Shown: piece by piece, positions 25,436-32,251 of the stretch
Layout of the letters: every line of letters begins with the position of its first letter
Position numbering within the stretch: position 1 is the first letter of the stretch
Made by a program: the position numbers and the translations under genes
Assembly (NCBI GenBank): GCA_938041555.1
Contig: CALIAC010000011.1
Span: 21,923 to 85,922, forward strand
Direction of reading: 5' to 3'
Length of the DNA stretch: 64,000 bases
Source: an uncultured Candidatus Saccharibacteria bacterium
GTDB taxonomy: Bacteria; Patescibacteriota; Saccharimonadia; Saccharimonadales; Saccharimonadaceae
Notes under the pieces: model-generated
Database searches by the model: none
What the model saw: only the letters and a program-made list of their open reading frames with translations
What the model was told of the DNA's origin: nothing

Positions 25436-28003
25436 TTAGACCTGTCCCCAATTATCACCAATCGAGACGTCGACTTTGAGCTTAACGCCAAGCTGTGGAT
25501 AAATATGCTCCATTGTCTCGCGCAGGATATGGCTCACCTGCTCGGCATGGGCGCGCGGGCACTCAACCATAATGCTATCGTGAATCTGCACCACCTGCCA
25601 ACCAATCGGCTGGCCATCGCCATCAGCCAGCTGCTCTCCAGCCTGGGCCAGCTTGTCTTCCACCGCCAGCATGGCAAGCTTCATCAGGTCGGCCTCGGTA
25701 CCTTGGATCGGCATATTGGCAGCCGCTCGCTCGGCAGCGCTGCGCACCGCAAAGTTACGCGACGCAACATCCGGCGTCCAGCGGCGGCGACCAAACAGCG
25801 TCTGAACAAAGCCCGCATCATGCGCCTGCTGGATAGTCTGCGCCATATAGGCTTTGAGCTTCGGCCGAAGGCGATAATATTCATCAATAAAGTGCTGCGC
25901 CTCGGCATAGCTCATCTGCGCGGCGGCGGCCAGGCCATGCTGGCTCATCCCATACAACACCCCAAAGTTCACCACCTTGGCCCGGCGGCGCTGCTCCTTT
26001 GTGACGACATCGAGTGGCACTCCATACACCTGGGCGGCCGTATTCGCGTGGATGTCGATATCGGTATTAAAATCGCGAATCATTGCCTCCTCCCCCGACA
26101 GCACGGCCGCTAGGCGCAGCTCAAACTGCGAATAGTCAGCATTGACAAACACATTGCCCGGCGCTGGCACAAAGGCATCGCGAACGTGCCGCCCTAGCTC
26201 ACTGCGAATCGGGATGTTTTGCAAATTTGGGTCGGTACTACTGAGTCGGCCCGTCGCTACCACATCTTGGTTGAAAGTAGTATGGATATAGCCCGCGTCA
26301 TCGGTCAGCTGCGGCAGCGCCTCAACATACGTGTTTTGTAGCTTCGTCAGCTCGCGGTAGCGCTCCACGAGCCCAATAATCGGGTGATGCGGCCGAAGCT
26401 TATCCAGCTCCTTCTGGCTCGTCGAGTAACCCGTCTTACCCTTCTTAATCCCCGCCGTTGGCAACTGGAGTTTCACAAAGAGTGCCTCGGCTAGCTGGGC
26501 CGGGCTGCCAATATTAAGCTCATACCCCACCATGCCATAAATCTGCTGCTGCAACTCGGCGATCTCGCTACTCAAGGTGCGCTGCATCGCCGCAAGTGTG
26601 CGGCTATCGAGCCGGATACCGCGCCACTCCATCCGCGCCAGCACAGGGATGAGCGGAAAGTCCATCGTCCGTGCCACCCGGGCAAGCTCGGGCAGCGCAT
26701 CAAGCGCCTGAGTTTGCTCATCGTACACCGCCCAGAGCGCACTAATAGCGAGACGTGGGTCATCAAGCGACTCCAGCCCCGCGAGATCAGCCAGCGCCCG
26801 CGACGTACGCAGGGGATTAAGCAAGAACGACCCCTGGGCGGTATCATGCCTCACTACTGGCAACTGCTGCACCCCACGAGCCAGCAATTGGCGCAATAAT
26901 TCCTTGGTGCGGTGCCCAACGATCGGCACATGCGGAATAACATCAATCGCATCACGCCAGCTCAGGCGGGCTGCCTTGCCCCGCTCGTGGCTCACCCACA
27001 CACCGCCCTCGACCGGCCAGACCAGCAGCTCTTTGGCCATCAGGAAGAGCGCCTTAGCCTGGTGAGCAGGCAGCTCAGTCGCATGCTGCACCACTGGTAC
27101 ATCGGGCGGCTGAGTACTCTCTGCCGCCTGCATCTGCGGCGGCAATTGGCGCAGCAAACTACGAAACTCCAGCCGCTGCAACATCGCCCGCACCGCCGCT
27201 GGGTCGCAGTTGTCCATTGCCATCGCTGCTCGGTCAAGCGTCACCGGTGCATCGGTATATAGCCGGGCCAGCTCGCGGCTCATGTAGGCCGAATCTTTGC
27301 CCTGCTCCAGCTTGCGCCGCAGCGTATCCTTGACCTGCCAGAGGTTATCATAGAGGTTGTCAAGCGTGTCGAATTGCTGCAGCAGCTTCACTGCCGTCTT
27401 CTCCCCCACGCCTGGCACACCGGGGATATTATCCGACGCATCGCCCTTGAGGCTCTTGAAGTCGAGGAACTGGCCAATCCGAATGCCATAGCGCTGCTCG
27501 AAGGCGGGGATGTCGAATTTGTCGATGTTGGTCAAGCCTTTCTTGAGGGCATAGAGATAAGTATTTTGGTCGAGTATTTGCAGAGCGTCGAGGTCACTCG
27601 TGATGAGATACGTCTCGATATCCCCTTCCTGCTCGGCCTGGGCATCGAGCGTCGCCATAATGTCGTCTGCCTCATAGTCATCAAACTCATACAGCGGCCA
27701 GCCAAACGCCTGCAAAAGCTCGTGGAGCAGTGGTATCTGGGCGTAAAAATCTGGCGGAGCGGGCTTGCGACCAGCCTTGTATTGGTCGTAGATGGCAAGA
27801 CGCCGGCGGATGTTTGTCTTCGGCTTATCCCACGCCACGCACACGTAGTCTGGCTGGAGGCGCTTGATCAGCTCCAGGCTCAGCGCCGCAAAGCCATACA
27901 CCCCACCAGTTGGCGTGCCATCAGCCGTCGAGAGGTTGGGCATGGCATAGTACCCACGGTAGAACACACTTTTGCCATCAATAATCACGAGGCGCTTCAT
28001 CAT
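25436..28003 (-). CDS. polA: DNA polymerase I
   Basis: 855 residues. The 5' nuclease domain (about 1-290) has VIIDGKSVFYRGY, YEADDIMATL, LITSDLDALQ and SDNIPGVPGVGEKTA. The middle domain keeps no visible exonuclease acids, so proofreading is probably absent. The polymerase domain (from about 540) has TGRLSSTDPNLQNIP, VNADYSQFELRLAA and RRRAKVVNFGVLYGMS (Phe in the O-helix). Motif C reads QIHDSIMVE: His808, Asp809 and Ser810, where nearly all family A enzymes have HDE. ATG 28003 is 6 nt from TATACT, leaderless. Repairs gaps and removes primers. Confidence 0.97.
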   Translation of the reverse strand: MMKRLVIIDGKSVFYRGYYAMPNLSTADGTPTGGVYGFAALSLELIKRLQPDYVCVAWDKPKTNIRRRLAIYDQYKAGRKPAPPDFYAQIPLLHELLQAFGWPLYEFDDYEADDIMATLDAQAEQEGDIETYLITSDLDALQILDQNTYLYALKKGLTNIDKFDIPAFEQRYGIRIGQFLDFKSLKGDASDNIPGVPGVGEKTAVKLLQQFDTLDNLYDNLWQVKDTLRRKLEQGKDSAYMSRELARLYTDAPVTLDRAAMAMDNCDPAAVRAMLQRLEFRSLLRQLPPQMQAAESTQPPDVPVVQHATELPAHQAKALFLMAKELLVWPVEGGVWVSHERGKAARLSWRDAIDVIPHVPIVGHRTKELLRQLLARGVQQLPVVRHDTAQGSFLLNPLRTSRALADLAGLESLDDPRLAISALWAVYDEQTQALDALPELARVARTMDFPLIPVLARMEWRGIRLDSRTLAAMQRTLSSEIAELQQQIYGMVGYELNIGSPAQLAEALFVKLQLPTAGIKKGKTGYSTSQKELDKLRPHHPIIGLVERYRELTKLQNTYVEALPQLTDDAGYIHTTFNQDVVATGRLSSTDPNLQNIPIRSELGRHVRDAFVPAPGNVFVNADYSQFELRLAAVLSGEEAMIRDFNTDIDIHANTAAQVYGVPLDVVTKEQRRRAKVVNFGVLYGMSQHGLAAAAQMSYAEAQHFIDEYYRLRPKLKAYMAQTIQQAHDAGFVQTLFGRRRWTPDVASRNFAVRSAAERAAANMPIQGTEADLMKLAMLAVEDKLAQAGEQLADGDGQPIGWQVVQIHDSIMVECPRAHAEQVSHILRETMEHIYPQLGVKLKVDVSIGDNWGQV

Positions 28004-28015
28004 AGTTCTAGTATA
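28004..28015 (-). promoter_or_regulatory. Leaderless promoter of polA
   Basis: TATACT (28010-28015), 6 nt, ATG 28003. Confidence 0.65.
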
Positions 28016-28076
28016 GCATTGGTGCCGTGCAGAAACATCCTCGCGCAGCGCCTCTACTCTGCTCCCTGCCCTCCAG

Positions 28077-29312
28077 CTACAGCGTAGGCGGAGCGCGATG
28101 CCGACGCCGTCGCCACCACCACACCAGCCAGCCAGCCAGTGCGATGAGTAGCAAGCACAGGCTAATCAGCAGTGCTGGCACAAAGTTGCTGATAAGTTCG
28201 GCCAGCGGGCCCTGCGCAGCAAACGCACCCTTTTTCTTCTTCACCGTCATCCGTTTAGTGCCCGGCTTTTTATCTTTCTTGTCGTCCTTTTTCTCTGGTG
28301 GAGTAGCCGGTGGTTTTTCGCTAGTGGTTGGAGTGCCGCTTTGGTATATCTTGACATAGTCGATGAGGAAGGTCTGGTTGGCAAACTTCTTCGATGAGTC
28401 GGGCGGGTGCTCCTCACTCTTCCACTCCACGTAATCGTTAAGAATAACATACCACGTATCGTCAAAGACCTGCTTGAATTGATTCGCATCCATGCCCATT
28501 TTTGCTGGTTTTTCTGCTGGAACCCGAGTGGTTGGATGACTCTTCTCATCGCCCGCTCGATAGTTATACACCAGCACCGGCTGGTTATCCACGAAGAATC
28601 TGACCGTCTCACCATCGTATTCTGTCGCCCAGACATGCCAGTTGTTCGCCAACGTCACTGGGGATGGTATGAGGTTCTCTCGGCTATGCCCTAGCCCCTT
28701 TGTCTTCCATATCTGCGATGACGGGCTGTGGTAGCAGCGAATATGCGTCGTCGACCATGTGTAGGTCGGCGTCCATGAATACCACTCTAGCATATCGAGC
28801 TCACCATAGGGGTCATTCGCTTGCTTGTTGTTGTTGCAATTGGCAAGCGTCACACTATTGCGCAGCCAAATAGCTGGGCGCGTCCCATTCTCGCCATTCC
28901 AATTAATCTTCGCCCGTACCTCGACGCGGAATGGTTTATGCCCATCGAGCACCCGACCCGACTCCACTCGCCCACTCTGGTAGCGTGTCATCTTGCCAGA
29001 TGGGCACGGCTCTTGGCTCGCATTACTATCGCCCAGTGGCTCAGCCACACTCGACACACAGTGACGCCGGGTCGTAATCTGCAAAGCGCCGTTAGTCACC
29101 GCAACATTGTTGGCGCTATATGCCAAATGTTCCTTGCCATAATTATCCTTATTTTGCTGAAGAACCTTCCAATTCGACAGTGACGTCGTAAACTCCTCGT
29201 TGTACACCATCTGCCACTGCTGCGCCTGGGCGACCCCACCAAAGATCACCGACACAGCACCCGCAACAAGGACACTCACTACTCCATACATCAGCCCACC
29301 TTGTCGCTGCAC
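28077..29312 (-). CDS. Membrane-anchored glycoside hydrolase family 16 protein
   Basis: 411 residues. Signal peptide (GVVSVLVAGAVSVIFGGVAQA), then a GH16 beta-jelly-roll (about 30-310) with the catalytic motif GELDMLEW (nucleophile and acid/base Glu around the central Asp). KMTRYQSGRVES, TRPAIWLRN and WHVWATEYDGETVRFFVD are further GH16 strands. Then a Pro/Lys/Asp linker (KKDDKKDKKPGTKR), a C-terminal TM (FVPALLISLCLLLIALAGWL) and a basic tail (WWWRRRRHR). Probably cleaves a beta-1,3- or mixed-linkage glucan on the host or biofilm. The start is GTG 29312 (AGGAG 6 nt upstream); an ATG at 29291 is possible. The iteron-like repeats 29356-29412 overlap its promoter. Confidence 0.88.
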   Translation of the reverse strand: MQRQGGLMYGVVSVLVAGAVSVIFGGVAQAQQWQMVYNEEFTTSLSNWKVLQQNKDNYGKEHLAYSANNVAVTNGALQITTRRHCVSSVAEPLGDSNASQEPCPSGKMTRYQSGRVESGRVLDGHKPFRVEVRAKINWNGENGTRPAIWLRNSVTLANCNNNKQANDPYGELDMLEWYSWTPTYTWSTTHIRCYHSPSSQIWKTKGLGHSRENLIPSPVTLANNWHVWATEYDGETVRFFVDNQPVLVYNYRAGDEKSHPTTRVPAEKPAKMGMDANQFKQVFDDTWYVILNDYVEWKSEEHPPDSSKKFANQTFLIDYVKIYQSGTPTTSEKPPATPPEKKDDKKDKKPGTKRMTVKKKKGAFAAQGPLAELISNFVPALLISLCLLLIALAGWLVWWWRRRRHRAPPTL

Positions 29313-29353
29313 TCCTATCTCCTCAGTCTGCACTATCCGCGCTTATATACGTT

Positions 29354-29359
29354 ATTATA
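29354..29359 (-). promoter_or_regulatory. -10 element of the GH16 gene
   Basis: TATAAT on the minus strand ~40 bp before GTG 29312, overlapping the first 19-bp repeat. Confidence 0.45.
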
Positions 29360-29412
29360 TAAGTGTACACGTTTTATATAAGTGTACACGTTTTATATAA
29401 GTGTACACGTTT
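29356..29412. repeat. Three perfect tandem 19-bp repeats with a central palindrome
   Basis: Unit TATATAAGTGTACACGTTT at 29356-29374, 29375-29393 and 29394-29412, identical in all three. Each contains the 8-bp palindrome GTGTACAC, so dyads recur every 19 bp, nearly two helical turns. Lies between the GH16 promoter (overlapping its -10/-35 and upstream) and the 3' end of the WhiB-like operon. Best read as a multi-site operator; an origin-type iteron is the alternative. Confidence 0.85.
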
Positions 29413-29460
29413 TGTCGGATTTTTCAATTGTTATAGCATAAGTATTACTACACTGAAACG

Positions 29461-29934
29461 CTACGCTAACACCTCTCCACCGCCTTGGCTGCTCTGTGCC
29501 CTTCGTGCTAACTCTTGCGCAACCTGCCGCCGAGCACGCGCTCGCTCAACATTGTCTGTTCCACCAACAACATCATCTGTATCTGGCTGATGTTTTGTGA
29601 TGTCCGCCATATGCGCCGCAAGGCATTCAGCCTGCACTGGGCAACTGCCGCATATCGTTTTCCCTTTTTCAATATTTCCCCAATGCTCCCGCTTTCTCCC
29701 ATCGAGGCCAATAAAGTACTGTTCATCCTCGAGGCTACAAGCAGCTTGTCCAATCCATACTGATCGAGGGGCTGGCTTATATCCGCCGCGAATCAGCCGC
29801 TCAGTATATACCGCAGGGCTTACGCCATTCTTTATCTGTTCTCGCATTGCCAGCGTGGCAGGGGTTGGCTTTCTTGGTTGTTCACGCATCATAAGTTTTT
29901 TCTCTTTTGCTATACAAAACGTTGGCTTCTGCAT
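29461..29934 (-). CDS. WhiB-like (Wbl) iron-sulphur protein, single domain
   Basis: 157 residues. The Wbl module reads VWIGQAACSLEDEQYF (Trp60, Cys66) and then ICGSCPVQAEC (Cys95-x2-Cys98-x5-Cys104), exactly the C-Xn-C-X2-C-X5-C cluster of WhiB, followed by the turn DVVGG (122-125) and a basic tail (NVERARARRQVAQELARR) able to bind DNA. The Trp of the usual G[IV]WGG turn is Val here. A basic ~55-residue N-terminal extension precedes the module. The start is ATG 29934, which overlaps the TAA of the 39-codon ORF (TAATG); an in-frame codon at 29946 and ATGs at 29892/29889 are alternatives. Wbl proteins bind a redox-sensitive 4Fe-4S cluster and partner sigma-A in Actinobacteria; a regulatory role is inferred. 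Confidence 0.82.
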   Translation of the reverse strand: MQKPTFCIAKEKKLMMREQPRKPTPATLAMREQIKNGVSPAVYTERLIRGGYKPAPRSVWIGQAACSLEDEQYFIGLDGRKREHWGNIEKGKTICGSCPVQAECLAAHMADITKHQPDTDDVVGGTDNVERARARRQVAQELARRAQSSQGGGEVLA

Positions 29935-30053
29935 TATTCCACACACCTGTTATTTTGCCAAGCATAAGCAGTGTGTTCCGCCGCTTGTCGCTCTACCACT
30001 GCATCACCTAGCGGCGCCGAGCCCGCCGCTGCTTGGGTTTGGGCATACCCCAC
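29934..30053 (-). CDS. Possible 39-aa ORF coupled between two WhiB-like genes
   Basis: GTG start overlaps the TAG of the tandem WhiB-like gene (TAGTG) and its TAA overlaps the ATG of the single-domain gene (TAATG). The product is Ala/Gln-rich (GYAQTQAAAGSAPLGDAVVE) with one Cys near the end. Both junctions being overlaps argues for real translation; lack of a Shine-Dalgarno and short length argue for caution. It fills an otherwise unexplained 118-bp gap. Confidence 0.45.
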   Translation of the reverse strand: MGYAQTQAAAGSAPLGDAVVERQAAEHTAYAWQNNRCVE

Positions 30054-30727
30054 TACCGGCGGTCGGCTTGGGTTGTGCCACCACGGACATCACCAGCAGC
30101 GATAATACGTTGGTACCCCTGCAGCGCAAAGAACAAGCACTCGGCTGCTACTGGGCACTCAGCACAGTCCTCACGCCGCTCGGGCTCTATCCGCTGCTTC
30201 GTCTCGGCATCAATGCACAGCGCCAAGCGAGCAAAAGCCTGCGGCGCAGGGATATGCCCAATATGTCGCCGCTCGGCCATACACTGCTCCGCCCAGGCAA
30301 TCCGTGCCTCGGGCGTATCATTAGTATGAACAGTATGATGCATAGCGCTCGTGAGCGTGGTGGACTGGCTCGGAAGGTCCGCCAGTGCAGACTCGTCCGT
30401 TAGTTGCTCGCGCTGCTTCGCCGTGAGGCCAGCACAGATCCCAACCGACACACCTTCTCTCACCGCATATGCCGCGCAGACGTCAATCACCGCACAACCA
30501 ATGCAGCGCCGCAACGCCAGTGCCGTGTCTTCTGGTTTGCCGCTAAAATATTCTTCGCTCGTGGCCGGGCTACAGGCAGCATCGCGCATCCAGTCCTTTG
30601 GCAGTGGTGCGTCTCCCCGTTGCCGCGTCAATATACCAAGCCAAAACAACCGCGATGCAGGATCGCTTGGCACATAGCGTCGTAGTTGCTCTGGTCGTGA
30701 TGGCTGTGCAGCTGGCTGCTCTTCCAT
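30053..30727 (-). CDS. Tandem double WhiB-like (Wbl) iron-sulphur protein
   Basis: 224 residues with two Wbl modules. Domain 1: DWMRDAACSPATSEEYF (Trp46, Cys52) and RRCIGCAVIDVC (Cys75, 78, 84), turn GICAG (96-100). Domain 2: Cys171 and DCAECPVAAEC (Cys188, 191, 197), turn DVRGG (213-217). Both keep the full C-Xn-C-X2-C-X5-C pattern but lack the turn Trp. First gene of a three-ORF operon ending in a second Wbl protein. ATG 30727 is 9 nt from TACAAT, almost leaderless. The adjacent divergent kinase gene starts 66 bp away. Transfer from an actinobacterial host or phage is a natural explanation. Confidence 0.85.
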   Translation of the reverse strand: MEEQPAAQPSRPEQLRRYVPSDPASRLFWLGILTRQRGDAPLPKDWMRDAACSPATSEEYFSGKPEDTALALRRCIGCAVIDVCAAYAVREGVSVGICAGLTAKQREQLTDESALADLPSQSTTLTSAMHHTVHTNDTPEARIAWAEQCMAERRHIGHIPAPQAFARLALCIDAETKQRIEPERREDCAECPVAAECLFFALQGYQRIIAAGDVRGGTTQADRR

Positions 30728-30742
30728 ACTATCTTTATTGTA
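30728..30742 (-). promoter_or_regulatory. Near-leaderless promoter of the WhiB-like operon
   Basis: TACAAT (30737-30742), 9 nt, ATG 30727. Confidence 0.5.
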
Positions 30743-30778
30743 CCATTCCCCACGCTGCCAACCATAAACGTCATCATC

Positions 30779-30793
30779 TGCTATACTAGAGAT
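30779..30793 (+). promoter_or_regulatory. Leaderless promoter of the P-loop kinase gene
   Basis: TG-C-TATACT (-10 at 30782-30787), 6 nt, ATG 30794. Confidence 0.65.
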
Positions 30794-31369
30794 ATGAATC
30801 ATCCATCTCATCCGACGACAGTCCTTGCCTTCGTTGGCCTCTCGGGCGCAGGCAAGAGCGAGGCGGTCAACCATGTGGCGCGCCTTGGTATCCCCAAGGT
30901 CTACGCTGGTGGCATCCTCTACGACGAAATGCGCCGCCGCGGAATCGCTATCACCCCGCAATCACAAGCCGAATTTCGCAAAGCCTGGCGCGAAGAGGCT
31001 GGCAAAGACATCATCATTCGCACTGCTGCCGAGCAAATGCAGCGCCTTGCCGCCGCTGGGCAGCGCCACATTCTCTTTGACGGGCTCTACTCCTGGACGG
31101 AGTACAAGTACCTTACCCACCACTTCCCGGGTGAGCTCGTTGTGGCGGCCATCGTGGCACCCAAGCAGCTCCGTCACCGCCGCCTTGCTCAGCGGCCCGA
31201 GCGGCCCTTTACCGCACAGGAAGCGATCGCCCGCGACTGGTCGGAGATTGAGGATATTGAGAAGGGTGGCCCTATCGCCATTGCCGACCACTTCATCTCC
31301 AACAGCCACAATCTCACCGAGCTCCACCAGCAGGTCGACACCCTTTGCCGCGAGATTGGTTGGATGTAA
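30794..31369 (+). CDS. P-loop nucleotide/nucleoside kinase-like protein
   Basis: 191 residues. Walker A GLSGAGKSEA (about 15-24), then a dephospho-CoA-kinase/adenylate-kinase-like layout: YAGGILYDEMRRRGIAI, HILFDGLYSWTEYKYLT (Walker B region, Asp-Gly) and a lid Arg cluster (QLRHRRLAQRPERPF). C-terminal ADHFISNSHNLTELHQQV matches the strand/helix end of CoaE-like kinases. Substrate unknown; CoaE, UPF0200 or an Adk-like kinase are possible. Leaderless start. Confidence 0.8.
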   Translation: MNHPSHPTTVLAFVGLSGAGKSEAVNHVARLGIPKVYAGGILYDEMRRRGIAITPQSQAEFRKAWREEAGKDIIIRTAAEQMQRLAAAGQRHILFDGLYSWTEYKYLTHHFPGELVVAAIVAPKQLRHRRLAQRPERPFTAQEAIARDWSEIEDIEKGGPIAIADHFISNSHNLTELHQQVDTLCREIGWM

Positions 31370-31370
31370 A

Positions 31371-31387
31371 ATACCCCAGTGGGGTAT
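31371..31387. promoter_or_regulatory. Perfect palindrome after the kinase gene
   Basis: ATACCCCA-G-TGGGGTAT, 1 bp after the stop codon. No U-run follows, so it is a weak terminator at best; it may be an operator for the promoter at 31404. Confidence 0.4.
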
Positions 31388-31403
31388 ATAAATCATCAGA
31401 TAA

Positions 31404-31432
31404 TTGACACAACACCCTTCCTCTGCTATAAT
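31404..31432 (+). promoter_or_regulatory. Full-consensus promoter of the PQ-rich DUF4190-like gene
   Basis: TTGACA (31404-31409), 17 bp, TG-C-TATAAT (31427-31432): perfect at both hexamers plus extended -10. Confidence 0.9.
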
Positions 31433-31447
31433 TCCCCCACAGATTAC

Positions 31448-31470
31448 GTGTGCATAAGGCAAATGCACAC
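31448..31470 (+). promoter_or_regulatory. Stem-loop in the 5' leader of the PQ-rich gene
   Basis: GTGTGCAT / ATGCACAC, 8-bp perfect stem with a 7-nt loop, ~28 nt before the start codon and upstream of GAGGAG. May stabilise or regulate this strongly promoted mRNA. Confidence 0.6.
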
Positions 31471-31498
31471 TACGGTAATAGCCTAATACGAGGAGTTT

Positions 31499-31951
31499 AT
31501 GAACAACCAGCCAACACCCCAGCAACCTGCTGCACCGCAGCCGCAGCCAGCACCGCAACCACAACCGGTGGCCCAGCCGCAGCCGCAGCCGCAACAGACA
31601 TATCAATATCAACAACCCTACCAGCAGCCAGTTGCGCCAGTGCCACAGCCAGCTATTCAGCCACAGCCAACACCATATGCCTATCCCGTTCGTTATGATA
31701 ACCCTGGTGAAACACTGGGTGTCATTGGATGCGTCTTGAGCTTCTTTGGTATCTCTATCGGTGGTATTCTCCTTGGCATTATTTCGCGCAATAAGTCTAA
31801 GGAAGCCGGTATGTCTACAACGTGGGGTAACGTTAGTCTGGGCTGGGGCATCTTTGGGTCAGTCTGCTGGTGTCTTATCTGGCTTTTCTGGATACTTGTG
31901 TTTGTTGGTGTATTGTCCAAGCCATCTTGGTGGTACTATTATTACTACTAA
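31499..31951 (+). CDS. PQ-rich DUF4190-like membrane protein
   Basis: 150 residues. Residues 1-65 are a Pro/Gln tract (PQPQPAPQPQPVAQPQPQPQ). Then GVIGCVLSFFGISIGGILLGI (TM1), SRNKSKEAG (polar loop) and LGWGIFGSVCWCLIWLFWILVFVGV (split TM2), as in DUF4190 two-TM proteins. Unusual C-terminus WWYYYYY. GAGGAG 5 nt before the ATG and a full-consensus promoter suggest high expression. Function unknown; it shares the PQ-rich cytoplasmic leader with 4578-5642 and 35349-36503. Confidence 0.85.
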   Translation: MNNQPTPQQPAAPQPQPAPQPQPVAQPQPQPQQTYQYQQPYQQPVAPVPQPAIQPQPTPYAYPVRYDNPGETLGVIGCVLSFFGISIGGILLGIISRNKSKEAGMSTTWGNVSLGWGIFGSVCWCLIWLFWILVFVGVLSKPSWWYYYYY

Positions 31952-31967
31952 GCCACTTTCTTCGATA

Positions 31968-31999
31968 TAAAAATACCCAGCATACTACTGGGTATTTTT
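31968..31999 (+). terminator. Terminator of the PQ-rich DUF4190-like gene
   Basis: AAATACCCAG / CTGGGTATTT stem, 7-nt loop, U-run. Confidence 0.88.
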
Positions 32000-32251
32000 A
32001 TGTAAAGTATTTTGGGAGTACCTTCTGCATTTTTAGGGCTTTCGTATTCACCCCTCTACAATCATGATCTCTATTTCTCGGTAGCGATAGTAGGAGTGGG
32101 TATTCGAGAGGTTTGTGCCCTCACAGCAAAGTAAATAGCCATTATTATACAGAAGCTTCACCAAAAAACCATACAGTAACGACTTTTGCAAGCAATTTAT
32201 CCAAAAAATCGACATACATACTGTATGCCGATTATTCTCGTGCACTACGCC

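Noticed and set aside
29356..29412. CRISPR array
   Set aside because: The repeats are directly adjacent with no spacers, only three units, and no cas genes are in the window.
29947..30052. tRNA-like string (GCAGTGGTAGAGCGA) on the minus strand
   Set aside because: D-arm-like words only; no acceptor or T-arm pairing. It is better explained by the coupled 39-codon ORF.
32048..32245. 65-codon frame before rpoD
   Set aside because: Low-quality composition, no ribosome site; it lies in an AT-rich intergenic gap after a terminator.
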